This document shows, piece after piece, positions 1-8,129 of a stretch of DNA of 64,000 nt (the first letter of the stretch is position 1; each line of letters opens with the position of its first letter). This stretch comes from Paenibacillus glycanilyticus (GTDB lineage Bacteria; Bacillota; Bacilli; Paenibacillales; Paenibacillaceae). The stretch covers positions 124,001 to 188,000 of the forward strand of contig NZ_JAMBNP010000012.1 of assembly GCF_023715145.1 (NCBI RefSeq). Direction: 5' to 3'. Under the pieces are notes generated by a model. The model did no database searches. It was not told where the DNA came from and saw only the letters and a list, made by a program, of their open reading frames with translations. Position numbers and translations under genes: made by a program.

Positions 1-363
1 CGTGACAATGGAGGAGGAGCGATCGTGAATCTCGCCTCGACCCGCGCGCTGATGTCCGAGCCGAATTCGGAGGCGTATGCAGCGTCCAAGGGCGGGATTG
101 TCGCGTTGACGCACGCGCTCGCCGTATCGCTAGGGCCGGATCATGTACGAGTAAACGCGATCAGCCCGGGCTGGATCGAGAACGGCGATTACGACGCGCT
201 GCGTCCGGAAGACCATACCCAGCATCCTGCAGGAAGAGTGGGGAAGCCGGATGACATTACACGTGCCTGTTTCTATTTGACCGATCCGGCAAATGATTTC
301 GTTACGGGAATCAACCTGGTCGTCGACGGCGGTATGACGCGGAAAATGATCTACGAGGAATAG
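1..363 (+). CDS. SDR family oxidoreductase, 3' part
   Basis: This is the C-terminal part of a short-chain dehydrogenase/reductase; the reading frame is open to the left edge, so the start lies outside the window. Visible family marks are a GGGAIVNLAS strand with the catalytic Ser region, the YAASK active site (YxxxK), the NAISPGWI segment, and the C-terminal TGINLVVDGGM motif. These enzymes carry out NAD(P)-dependent oxidation or reduction of hydroxyl and keto groups in the cytoplasm. The cofactor-binding N-terminus is missing, so the substrate cannot be guessed. The gene converges on the next one, with a shared hairpin terminator between them. Confidence 0.9.
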   Translation, partial: RDNGGGAIVNLASTRALMSEPNSEAYAASKGGIVALTHALAVSLGPDHVRVNAISPGWIENGDYDALRPEDHTQHPAGRVGKPDDITRACFYLTDPANDFVTGINLVVDGGMTRKMIYEE

Positions 364-422
364 CCGGGAACGGAATGCGGCTGCGTTGGAGTTCAATAAA
401 ATCAGCTGTATTTGAAGCAATG

Positions 423-473
423 AGGCGAACAGAGGTTACGCTGGATAGAATCCAATGTAACCTCTGTTCGCCT
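423..473. terminator. Bidirectional terminator hairpin
   Basis: A perfect 17-bp inverted repeat (423-439 pairs with 457-473) with a 17-nt loop lies between two convergent genes. A TATTTAA tract follows on the plus strand. It probably ends transcription from both sides. Confidence 0.75.
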
Positions 474-498
474 TATTTAACGGTTATTCTGCCTATTC

Positions 499-1518
499 CT
501 ATTCCTGTCCCTGTCCCTGCAGTCCAAACGCCTCGGCAATTAAACGGTAAGATTTCACGCGCGCGTCGAAGTTGTGAATCGAGCTCATCACGAGCACCTC
601 ATCCGCCTGGTATTGCTCCGCCATCTTCAGGATGCCGGCCTTCACCTGCTCCGGCGTGCCGATAATCCGGCGCTCTCTTGCGCGGTTAATCCGGTACAGA
701 TCCGACTCCGTGTACGGGTAATCGTAGGCCGTTTGCACGGACGGGAAGCTAAGCTGGTCAACGCCGTTCTCCAGCAGCAGGAAGAATAAGTCCGTGCTGA
801 GCGCAAGCTCATTGGCTTCTTCCTGCGTGTCTGCGCAAATCGCGAGCACGGCAATCATCGAATGAGCCTTGTCATTGATGACGGAAGGCTCAAAGTTCTC
901 CAGGTAATGCTTCATCGCGGTCTCGCCGCCCTGCGTCCCGAAGAATTGTGCGAACGCATAGCTTGTTCCCAGCTGGGCGGCGATTCTTGCGCTCTCGTAG
1001 CTTGAGCCAAGCAGCCATACTTCAGGGATCTGCTCGATAGACGGGGCAGCATGCAGCCCGGCAAATGGATGGCCCTCGGACATTTTTTCGCGCAAGTACC
1101 CGATTAAATCCATAATCTGCTGCGGATACTTGTTAATATCCACAAACTTGTTTTCTTGAAGCGCACGGGTCGCCATCGGCATCCCGCCCGGGGCACGGCC
1201 AAGACCAACGTCAATTCGGCCTGGATGCAGAGCCTCCAGCAGCTTGAAGTTCTCCGCGACCTTGTAGGCGCTGTAATGCGGAAGCATAATACCGCCCGAG
1301 CCTACGCGAATACGCGAGGTAGCCGCGGCTAGATGGGCGATCAGAATTTCGGGGCTGGAGAAGGATAACATTTTGCCGGCATGATGCTCGGAAATCCAGT
1401 ACCGGCCGTACCCCAGCTTATCGGCCTCTTGGGCCAGGCGGGTTGTATCCGCTAGCGTGGTTGCCGCTGTCTGTCCTTCGTTAATATGTGACTGGTCGAG
1501 AATACCCAGTTTGATCAT
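499..1518 (-). CDS. LLM class flavin-dependent oxidoreductase
   Basis: A 339-residue luciferase-like monooxygenase. These cytoplasmic TIM-barrel enzymes use reduced FMN or F420 to oxidise small molecules. Recognisable segments are the N-terminal LGILDQSHI strand, the RYWISEHHAG block, the VGSGGIMLPHYS strand, and HPGRIDVGLGRAPGG. Together these are typical of the widespread MsnO8/YceB-like subgroup, whose substrates are mostly unknown. The length fits the family. The C-terminus ends in a short low-complexity GQGQE tail made from repeated CTGTCC/CTATTC units. The gene stands alone between the convergent SDR gene and a divergent small gene. Confidence 0.88.
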   Translation of the reverse strand: MIKLGILDQSHINEGQTAATTLADTTRLAQEADKLGYGRYWISEHHAGKMLSFSSPEILIAHLAAATSRIRVGSGGIMLPHYSAYKVAENFKLLEALHPGRIDVGLGRAPGGMPMATRALQENKFVDINKYPQQIMDLIGYLREKMSEGHPFAGLHAAPSIEQIPEVWLLGSSYESARIAAQLGTSYAFAQFFGTQGGETAMKHYLENFEPSVINDKAHSMIAVLAICADTQEEANELALSTDLFFLLLENGVDQLSFPSVQTAYDYPYTESDLYRINRARERRIIGTPEQVKAGILKMAEQYQADEVLVMSSIHNFDARVKSYRLIAEAFGLQGQGQE

Positions 1519-1634
1519 GAGTGCGGTGCACCTCCAGTGCGAGTAAGTATATGCAACCTTGATTATACTCTAATTCGCGAACTGTTACAAAAATAAGTAC
1601 AGTAGGTGCGAAGCCGCATCCCAAGGCGCAAATA

Positions 1635-1663
1635 TTGACTTCAGGCGCTATAAAGGGTATTAT
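1635..1663 (+). promoter_or_regulatory. Sigma-A-type promoter
   Basis: TTGACT at 1635-1640 and TATTAT at 1658-1663 are separated by 17 bp. They lie about 30 nt upstream of the small gene that follows, which supports that gene being expressed. Confidence 0.7.
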
Positions 1664-1700
1664 TACACAAGCTTGAATACGAATAGTAAGGGTGAAGATC

Positions 1701-1979
1701 TTGAATTCGAAACTTCAAATTAAGAGCGTAACCTTAGCGGACAAAGACTTGAAATCCGGTTTATTCCAGTACATTATGACGCTTGCCGACGGCTCCAGAG
1801 CAAGACTTTTCTACAGCAACAAACCAGAGTGGCATCTGACAGGCGTAACCCGTCTGCTCAACGTTCCATGCCCGCTGTGCATGAAAGACTACTACTGCGG
1901 CTGCTTTGAGAAAAATGCAGAGCTGTTCGACCGTCAAGTGAATGAGCATGATTTTATTCCTGCATCCATGAGAGCTTAA
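1701..1979 (+). CDS. Small Cys-rich uncharacterised protein
   Basis: A protein of about 92 residues that I do not recognise. An in-frame GTG at 1692 would add three residues, but the AAGGGTG element at 1688-1694 is well placed for the TTG at 1701, so I chose that start. The middle carries a dense cysteine cluster, PCPLCMKDYYCGCF, which has CxxC and CxC spacing and could bind zinc or another metal. The N-terminal half looks like a beta-rich fold (IKSVTLADKDLKSGLFQYIMTL). It has its own promoter and is followed by a large hairpin, so it appears to be a single-gene transcript. Function is unknown. Confidence 0.7.
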   Translation: MNSKLQIKSVTLADKDLKSGLFQYIMTLADGSRARLFYSNKPEWHLTGVTRLLNVPCPLCMKDYYCGCFEKNAELFDRQVNEHDFIPASMRA

Positions 1980-2000
1980 GCTTTTTTAGAATGATTGAAC

Positions 2001-2070
2001 AAACGGCTTCGTCTAGCGTTGAACCGGCTGCTGCCCAATCGGCAGAGGTTCGCGCTAGTCGAAGCCGTTT
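2001..2070. terminator. Long hairpin terminator
   Basis: AAACGGCTTCG at 2001 pairs with CGAAGCCGTTT ending at 2070. Past a single T-T mismatch, CTAGCG pairs with CGCTAG, and a further GAACC/GGTTC pair lies inside. It sits between convergent genes and can serve both. Confidence 0.65.
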
Positions 2071-2084
2071 TGTATGGCAATATT

Positions 2085-3593
2085 TTATTCCCGTGCCCCG
2101 CCTTCAACGATATCAAAGTAATAATTAACGGGGTCCTCGCAGGTTGACCAGTCCTCCAAGGTTTGCGGCGCGCATACCAGCATGCGGTTAGCCGTCACCG
2201 GGAGCTGCTCGTCGCTGATCGGGTAGATCCCTTTCTCATCAACTCCGAAGTTGTCCTCGTCCTTCATGGCATAGCTTCCTTGCGAGCCCTCAAACGCGCG
2301 GTCCAGCTCAATCCTCACATAACGGTGATCTCCGCCTGATGGCTTCAAGTCAATCAATTTCAGGGTTTGCACACGCTCGATAAAACGCTCGGCCATCATC
2401 TGTCTTGAATATTGCAGCCATTCGTCTGTCTTGTATCGTGTTAACGTTACGGTCTGATCATCGTCGTGATAAATGGCAGATGTATGAAGGTAGCGATCAG
2501 TTGCCGGATCATGCTCTACCCATTCGAATTTCAGCTCTTTCACCTGAGCATTCTCCGATAATGTGGTCTTAAAGCTCTGTATTCTAGCCCGATTACTGAC
2601 TGGGGTGCGTGCCGCAACCATTCTCCACACCCCGTCAATGCCAACCTCCTCGGCCGATATATGGCGCATGGTCGTGTTCTTTGGTTCTGAAGCCAGATGA
2701 TTCGCAATTCCGGGCACTACAAGCTGCAAAGCATACAGGAGTAAACCCAGCAGGGCTGCCTTACGCTTAACCGCGAGATTGGTCCTTGATTTTCGGAGGA
2801 ATAGAAGGCAGATGGCAAAGCCCAGCGGCAGCCGGAAGCCGTTCATCGAAAACGTGAATCCTCCCAGCAGCAAATAGCCAACGAGCCTCCAGCCCAATCC
2901 TTTTTCCGGCTCTGCGCGCTTGCGGTAAAGCAAGACCAAACTTCCGATCACAAGCACGGAAATGAAGAGAGTCGGCACAGCCCCGGAATAGGACTTGTTA
3001 TATTGCTGGTAACCATACAAGTAATAGCCGGAGTAACGAACGGTGACGCCATCCTTGAATTTCTCGCGATGGACATCGTCGATGAATATATCGGATAAAT
3101 TCCCGGGTCCCTCGCCTGCGCCGTACTGATTTCCAAGCACATCCTTGCCTGTTGGATCGGTGATGGTCCACTTGAAGCCTCCGGTGTAGGTAAAGGTGTC
3201 GTTGGTGATCCGAGAGATATGAAGTAACTGTCCGGAGCTACGGTTCGGATGCGGAACGACATTCAATTGGATATAAAAATCGTTTTCCCGCTTGCCGACC
3301 TTCTCCAGAACAATGTCCGAATCAAATTTCTTGGCAATAACCAGATCAAGCTCGGTCTCTCCAACCTCCTCCGGAATCCATTCCGGCTTCAGGGAAAACT
3401 CTGCGGATATCCCTTCTTTAACTAAGGAGAGGCTATATCCGTCCTGGTTAATGATTCGTTGGTACACCGCCGAGCTGCGGTTATTGTACAGCCAAGATGC
3501 CGTCCACAGAATACTAACAAGAAGAGTAAACGCCGTAATTTGCAAAATAATCTTTTTCCTATCCAAGATGTCCATTCCCCGCTTTCGGTCCAT
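2085..3593 (-). CDS. Uncharacterised membrane protein
   Basis: A 502-residue protein of unknown function. One N-terminal membrane segment (about residues 16-36) is followed by an extracytoplasmic domain of about 170 residues. Next comes a block of three to four membrane helices (about 208-300), then a second soluble domain of about 190 residues to the C-terminus. No catalytic motif is evident. It lies between the small Cys-rich gene (convergent) and the Nudix gene (divergent), with no operon partner, so context gives no clue. Confidence 0.65.
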   Translation of the reverse strand: MDRKRGMDILDRKKIILQITAFTLLVSILWTASWLYNNRSSAVYQRIINQDGYSLSLVKEGISAEFSLKPEWIPEEVGETELDLVIAKKFDSDIVLEKVGKRENDFYIQLNVVPHPNRSSGQLLHISRITNDTFTYTGGFKWTITDPTGKDVLGNQYGAGEGPGNLSDIFIDDVHREKFKDGVTVRYSGYYLYGYQQYNKSYSGAVPTLFISVLVIGSLVLLYRKRAEPEKGLGWRLVGYLLLGGFTFSMNGFRLPLGFAICLLFLRKSRTNLAVKRKAALLGLLLYALQLVVPGIANHLASEPKNTTMRHISAEEVGIDGVWRMVAARTPVSNRARIQSFKTTLSENAQVKELKFEWVEHDPATDRYLHTSAIYHDDDQTVTLTRYKTDEWLQYSRQMMAERFIERVQTLKLIDLKPSGGDHRYVRIELDRAFEGSQGSYAMKDEDNFGVDEKGIYPISDEQLPVTANRMLVCAPQTLEDWSTCEDPVNYYFDIVEGGARE

Positions 3594-3698
3594 CCGTAAA
3601 AACCTATAACTATATACACTGGAAAAACAAGGAATGTTGCGGTTAAGGTTAGAATTTATAACGGACTCATTCCTAATAAGACAAAGGCGGGAAATGGC

Positions 3699-4175
3699 AT
3701 GGAGAAGATACGTCTACGGGCATGTGCTTTGATTGTAGTGAATGAAGAGATTTTGCTAATCGAGTTTAAGAACGATAATGACGACGGCGTGCATTATAAC
3801 CTTCCGGCAGGCGGCCTTGAAGCTGGAGAAACGCTCGCGGAAGCAGTGAAACGGGAGGCTCTGGAAGAGGCTTGCGTGGAGGTAGATGTTGGTTCGTTGG
3901 CATTTGTATACGAATATCAACCCGCGAAAAATAACCGCATCTACGGAGATACTCATTCAGTAGGGGTTACCTTTGAATGTACCCTGAAGAACGGTTCAAT
4001 CCCCAAACTCCCGGATACTCCTGACCCTAACCAGACGGGCGTAAAATGGATTCCGATTTCGGAGCTGCACGCTGTTCAGCTGTACCCGGAGATCAATGAG
4101 GATATCATCAATTACTGTTGCGGGAGACAGTATCGAAATTATGTTGAGGAATCCGACATTCAAAGGAACAAGTAA
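3699..4175 (+). CDS. Nudix hydrolase
   Basis: A 158-residue Nudix protein. It should hydrolyse a nucleoside diphosphate linked to another group, using Mg ions bound by the Nudix box. The box is visible at about residues 38-60: GGLEAGETLAEAVKREALEE followed by ACVEV. The glycine normally near the end of the box (REUxEExGU) is a cysteine here, while all the acidic catalytic residues remain. The start has an AAGGCGGGAA purine stretch upstream. It is convergent with argS and shares its terminator. The substrate cannot be predicted. Confidence 0.88.
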   Translation: MEKIRLRACALIVVNEEILLIEFKNDNDDGVHYNLPAGGLEAGETLAEAVKREALEEACVEVDVGSLAFVYEYQPAKNNRIYGDTHSVGVTFECTLKNGSIPKLPDTPDPNQTGVKWIPISELHAVQLYPEINEDIINYCCGRQYRNYVEESDIQRNK

Positions 4176-4214
4176 TTAACGGGGGCAGCGGTAAAAGCGG
4201 CTGCCCCCGTTAAT
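4175..4214. terminator. Bidirectional terminator hairpin
   Basis: A perfect 15-bp stem (4175-4189 with 4200-4214) has a GGGGGC/GCCCCC core and AT-rich ends. It separates the convergent Nudix and argS genes. Confidence 0.8.
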
Positions 4215-4217
4215 TAT

Positions 4218-5906
4218 CTACATTTCCTTCAGCGGTTTTACTCCCAACAGCTGCAGCCCGTCTTGGAGAAGGTCAGCCGTCATGCGGACAAGCGCAAGCT
4301 TGGCGCCTTGCTCGGCTGCATGGCCGGTAATGATTTTCTCGTGATGATAGAACCGGTTGAAGGTTTGAGCGAGCTCGATAAGATAACGGGCAACAACAGA
4401 CGGTTCATGCCGCTGCGAAGCTAGCGCGAGCGCATCCGGGTAGCGCATCAGCGACTTGGCCAGCAGCCAGGAGTGGTCGCCTTCGGCATATTGGTAGTTG
4501 GCGGTTTCAGAATGGTTATCTCCTGTGATGCCGCCTGCTGCTTTATGTAGTAAGCTTTGTGTCCGGGCATAGGTGTACTGCACGTATGGCCCGGTCTCGC
4601 CTTCGAAGTTAACGACGTCCTCAAGCGAGAAGTTCACCTCATGCAGCCGGGAATGGAGAAGGTCGCCGAAGATCACCGCGCCAACGCCAACGGCTTCCGC
4701 AACCTCTTCCTTACCCGCGAGGTTTGGATTTTTCTCCTCAATGATGCGCAGAGCATGCGCTGCCGCTTCATCCAGAACATCCTCAAGAAAGACGACCTTG
4801 CCTCTGCGGGTCGACATTTTTTGCCCGTCCATCAGCATCAGGCCAAACGGCACATGCTTGCACTCTTTTGCCCAATCCAAACCCATACGCTCGAGCACCA
4901 GGAACAGCTGGCGGAAATGCAGGGACTGCTCTGCGCCAACCACATACAGGAGCTCATCGCCTTGCATCCGGTCATGGCGGTAGATCGCGGTGGCCAAGTC
5001 GCGCGTAGCGTAGATGGAGGAGCCGTCGGATTTTTTAATGATGCAGGGAGGGAGCCCTTCTTCGTCGAGACGCACGACTAAGGCGCCGTCGCTCTCTTCA
5101 AGTAGTCCGAGATCCGACAGCCGATCGACTACGGCATCCATTTTGTCGTTATAGAAGCTTTCGCCAAGATAGTGGTCGAAGGACACGCCTAGACGGTCAT
5201 ATAGCTTGTTGAAAGCGGCGAGACTATCCTCGATGAACATTCTCCAATAACGGTGAGCTTCCGGGTCGCCGCTCTCCAGCTTGACGAACCATTCCCGCGC
5301 TTCCGTCTCCAGCTCCGGCTGCAGCTGTGCTTCTTCATGGAAGCGGACATACAGCTCAAGGTAGGCTTTAATCGGATCCTCGGCTTTGTAAGAGGGGTCT
5401 CCCCATTTCAGATAAGCCGCAATCATTTTGCCGAATTGGGTGCCCCAGTCGCCAAGATGATTAACGTTAACCGTATCGTAGCCTACCTTGCGGAGCAGGT
5501 TGTATAGCGCGTTGCCGATCATCGTCGAACGCAGATGCCCGATGCCAAACGGCTTGGCGATATTGGGGGAGGACATGTCGATAATGACGCGTTTGCCCCC
5601 GCCAATGTCCGGTATTTGCGCTCCGCCATTCTGTACGAATTGTTCTACTACGGCAGCGCGGTTGAACTTGAAATTAAGGTAGGGACCGGCAGCGGATGTT
5701 GTCCACTGACTGCTGCCAGGCAGGGAAGCGGCCAGTTGTCCGGCAATTTGAGCGGGGCTTTGCTTCATCGTCTTCGACAGGGCAAAGCAGGGGAAAGCGA
5801 CGTCGCCAAGCAGCTCGTTAGGCGGGAACTCCAGAAGCTCCGCAATTTGCTGGCTGGATAAGGAGCAATGCTCCGCCAGACTTGCGGCAATCATTTCTTT
5901 TAACAT
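4218..5906 (-). CDS. argS: Arginyl-tRNA synthetase
   Basis: This class I aminoacyl-tRNA synthetase charges tRNA-Arg with arginine in the cytoplasm. With the ATG at 5906 it is 562 residues, a normal ArgS length; the AGGAGG at 5916-5921 fixes this start and excludes a longer frame that runs into the leader. Visible parts are the N-terminal Add-1-like domain, the signature SPNIAKPFGIGHLRST with the HIGH-type motif (about 121-128), the KMSTRRGK form of KMSKS (about 363-370), and the C-terminal DALR anticodon-binding domain ending in LLGVKPLKEM. It is preceded by a T-box leader, so expression should respond to uncharged tRNA. Confidence 0.96.
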   Translation of the reverse strand: MLKEMIAASLAEHCSLSSQQIAELLEFPPNELLGDVAFPCFALSKTMKQSPAQIAGQLAASLPGSSQWTTSAAGPYLNFKFNRAAVVEQFVQNGGAQIPDIGGGKRVIIDMSSPNIAKPFGIGHLRSTMIGNALYNLLRKVGYDTVNVNHLGDWGTQFGKMIAAYLKWGDPSYKAEDPIKAYLELYVRFHEEAQLQPELETEAREWFVKLESGDPEAHRYWRMFIEDSLAAFNKLYDRLGVSFDHYLGESFYNDKMDAVVDRLSDLGLLEESDGALVVRLDEEGLPPCIIKKSDGSSIYATRDLATAIYRHDRMQGDELLYVVGAEQSLHFRQLFLVLERMGLDWAKECKHVPFGLMLMDGQKMSTRRGKVVFLEDVLDEAAAHALRIIEEKNPNLAGKEEVAEAVGVGAVIFGDLLHSRLHEVNFSLEDVVNFEGETGPYVQYTYARTQSLLHKAAGGITGDNHSETANYQYAEGDHSWLLAKSLMRYPDALALASQRHEPSVVARYLIELAQTFNRFYHHEKIITGHAAEQGAKLALVRMTADLLQDGLQLLGVKPLKEM

Positions 5907-5949
5907 AAGGGTAAGCCTCCTGAAAAAATGGTAGCAAAAATAAAAACAT

Positions 5950-6230
5950 AAAACCCCCGTCTCGTAAGAGACGGGGGTTAATCCCGCGGTGCCACTCTTG
6001 TTGCTTATTGGCAGGCGGAAGAATAATAATCGCGCTGCTCTAAGCATCTCGCCGTTGTAACGGTACTGAACCGGGCAGGCCTACTGCAGGTTATAGGTTC
6101 GGCCAGCCATCTCCCGGGTCCTTTTCGCAAAACGCGCCATCGCCGGCTTTCACCAACCCGGCTCGCTGCTCATGGGCATCATCCTGCTACTATCCCGTTC
6201 CTCGATGTTATATAACGAACATCATACTTG
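5950..6230 (-). promoter_or_regulatory. T-box riboswitch leader of argS
   Basis: On the minus strand, upstream of argS, this leader ends with the conserved T-box sequence AAGAGTGGCACCGCG (plus positions 5985-5999). A 12-bp intrinsic terminator follows (5952-5963 with 5968-5979), then a T-rich tract. Further upstream are an AGCGAGCCGGG/GGTGAAAGCCGGC block like the Stem I apex and a CCGTTACAACGG Stem III-like hairpin. T-boxes bind a specific tRNA and read through only when it is uncharged. The linked gene implies tRNA-Arg. CGG and AGA triplets lie near 6108-6118, but I could not fix the specifier loop. Confidence 0.9.
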
Positions 6231-6253
6231 ATATTATCTGAATAATCAATTTA

Positions 6254-6574
6254 TTATTTCGTCCGATGACTAAGAATTTCAATAAACGACTGGCAGGCTA
6301 CGAATGTCCGCATCACTGTAATCGGCTCGCCATCCTTATACAAGACTATGGCAGGAACGGCGCGCAGCTCAAGCGGAGCGGCTGTCTGCGGGAACAGATC
6401 GATGTTAACGGAAGCAATGGCCATCTCCCCGCGAAGGGAGGGAGCGACGGCCTCGAGTTGTCCGGCAATCGTATGGCAAGGCGTGCAGAAGGTGCTGCGG
6501 TACAGAACAAGCACGGAGTCTCCGCTCGCGATTGCTTCCTGTAGCTGTTGATCAGTGAGCTGGTTCAAAGACAT
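6254..6574 (-). CDS. Thioredoxin family protein
   Basis: A 106-residue thioredoxin-fold protein, probably a cytoplasmic thiol-disulfide oxidoreductase. The active site is FCTPC (Cys30, Cys33), a CxxC different from the classical CGPC. The cis-proline loop is present as AVPAIVLYKDG. There is no signal peptide or membrane anchor. It lies just upstream of the argS T-box on the same strand, with a separate ribosome binding site. Its partner is unknown, and the CTPC redox potential may differ from that of TrxA. Confidence 0.88.
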   Translation of the reverse strand: MSLNQLTDQQLQEAIASGDSVLVLYRSTFCTPCHTIAGQLEAVAPSLRGEMAIASVNIDLFPQTAAPLELRAVPAIVLYKDGEPITVMRTFVACQSFIEILSHRTK

Positions 6575-6622
6575 AAGAGGTTATCTCCCGGATAATAAGA
6601 ATGAATGATGTCCTCCATTGTA

Positions 6623-7576
6623 TCATCCCAGCTTCAACTGCTCAATTGCCCCGCGAATGATACCGCATGAAAAATCCATCTGCCGATCTTCTTCCGGCGT
6701 CAAATTAAGCTCAATAATTTCCTTTACTCCGCTGCGGGTAATGATGGCGGGAACGCCTGCCGCCATGCCTGTCTGGTTGTATTCCTGCTCCAGGATGGAG
6801 GAGACGGCGATGATGCGGTGCTCATCATACAGAACGGAGCGGGTGATGTAGGCAAGCGCATTGCCGATGCCGTAGTGGGTGGAGCCCATGCGGGTGTAAA
6901 TTTCCCAGCCTGCATTCTTGGTCTGCTCGGCAATTTCATTCAGCTTGAGATGGCCGAACCGGACGGGATGCTGGGTCAAAATATCCCCTATCGGCTTGCC
7001 GCCGATGGTCACATGCGACCATGCCGGGAATTGGGATTCTCCGTGTTCACCCAGCACGTAGCCGTGCACGCTTCGCGGATCGACGGAGAAATGCTCGCAA
7101 AGCAGCGTCTTGAGTCGGGCTGAGTCAATGGATGTGCCGGAGCCTATAACCTGGCTGCGGGGTAGTCCCGAAAGCTTCCATACGATATAAGTAACCACGT
7201 CAACCGGATTCGCCGCCGCCAGAAAAATACCGTTAAATCCGCTGTCCATAATCCGCGGAATGATATGGCCATAGATGTCTGCGACCGCGCTTAGCATGCC
7301 CATACGGTCCTTTCCTTTTGGCGGGTAACCGCCGGCGGACAGAATAACGACGTCCATATCTGAGCAATCCTCGTACGTACCGGTATAGATCTTCGTGCGG
7401 GAATGGATAAAATCCATGCCATGCGACATGTCGAGCGCTTGCGCCGCTGCGCGGTCAGATGTCCGTCCGATTAGCATAATCTCGTCGCATATCGACTGAT
7501 TGATAAGGGAATACGCGCAGCTTGACCCCACGTTGCCAACCCCGACGATCGCTACCTTGCGCGCTTTGCTCCTCAT
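6623..7576 (-). CDS. Lactate/malate dehydrogenase family protein
   Basis: A 317-residue NAD-dependent 2-hydroxyacid dehydrogenase of the LDH/MDH superfamily. An upstream in-frame start exists at 7639, but the protein family begins at MRSKARKVAIVGVGNVGSS, so the ATG at 7576 is preferred. Visible are the Rossmann motif GVGNVG, the NPVDVVTY strand, catalytic Asp151/Arg154 in SIDSARLK, and His178 in GEHGESQ. The mobile substrate loop reads AGGYPPKGKDRMG (81-93). It keeps Arg91 but has neither the Gln of lactate dehydrogenases nor the Arg of malate dehydrogenases at the specificity position, so I leave out a gene symbol. The true substrate may be another 2-oxoacid. Confidence 0.85.
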   Translation of the reverse strand: MRSKARKVAIVGVGNVGSSCAYSLINQSICDEIMLIGRTSDRAAAQALDMSHGMDFIHSRTKIYTGTYEDCSDMDVVILSAGGYPPKGKDRMGMLSAVADIYGHIIPRIMDSGFNGIFLAAANPVDVVTYIVWKLSGLPRSQVIGSGTSIDSARLKTLLCEHFSVDPRSVHGYVLGEHGESQFPAWSHVTIGGKPIGDILTQHPVRFGHLKLNEIAEQTKNAGWEIYTRMGSTHYGIGNALAYITRSVLYDEHRIIAVSSILEQEYNQTGMAAGVPAIITRSGVKEIIELNLTPEEDRQMDFSCGIIRGAIEQLKLG

Positions 7577-7939
7577 GCCTATCCAGCCCCTTACCCTAAG
7601 TGTTGTTACTTCTAGTATATGGGCTTGCATACCAATCATGTGACGGCGAAGTTACGATCATGTTTGTCTTTCTTCCATTGCAGATAAACGGACGAACATA
7701 GGCTGTTAGAATGGTGCTATCCGCCCCGCAACCATGTCAAAAGTCTTGCCGGCGAAGGCGAAGATTGGCGTTTATGCGACCAAAAGCTCCAAGATACTAC
7801 ATAATACGACAAACATATTTAATATGTTATATAGATTAAATGAAATCAGATGAAATAGATAATTAGAGAAATACCCATGTTTTGTTTGAAAATCCAGCTT
7901 TTTTGCTCAAATAACCCCTAAAATCGTTCATTGGTCGTA

Positions 7940-7968
7940 TTGATTATATATATTAAATATATTATATT
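7940..7968 (+). promoter_or_regulatory. Promoter of the first ABC operon
   Basis: TTGATT at 7940-7945 and TATATT at 7963-7968 are separated by 17 bp in an AT-rich context. The predicted transcription start falls at the cre site just downstream. Confidence 0.55.
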
Positions 7969-7976
7969 AACATATA

Positions 7977-7990
7977 TGAAACCGCTTTCA
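7977..7990 (+). promoter_or_regulatory. cre site (CcpA operator)
   Basis: TGAAACCGCTTTCA matches the 14-bp catabolite-responsive consensus TGWAANCGNTNWCA at every position. It overlaps the expected transcription start, a position where CcpA binding represses. This implies that the importer is shut off by preferred sugars. Confidence 0.85.
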
Positions 7991-8129
7991 CCTTTGGGGA
8001 AAGTTAGCCAATTCCGCGATTGAAGTAGCAAGCTGCTTTTAGCCTAAGCAATTGCTAGCGAAGTATGAATCATACCACTGGAAAAGCCCGGTCGCGGGTG
8101 TGTTATTCATTTAGGAGGTGGAAGAGACA

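Larger units (their letters stand above)
7640..8129. other. AT-rich regulatory gap before ABC operon
   Basis: A gene-free stretch of about 490 bp. It contains a very AT-rich block (7800-7980) with the promoter and cre site listed separately. An 8-bp inverted pair, AATACGAC near 7801 and GTCGTATT near 7935, is separated by about 130 bp. I see no further coding potential. Confidence 0.5.

Noticed and set aside
7800..7945. Long-range inverted pair AATACGAC/GTCGTATT as an operator
   Set aside because: The 8-bp halves are about 130 bp apart in AT-rich DNA and could occur by chance.
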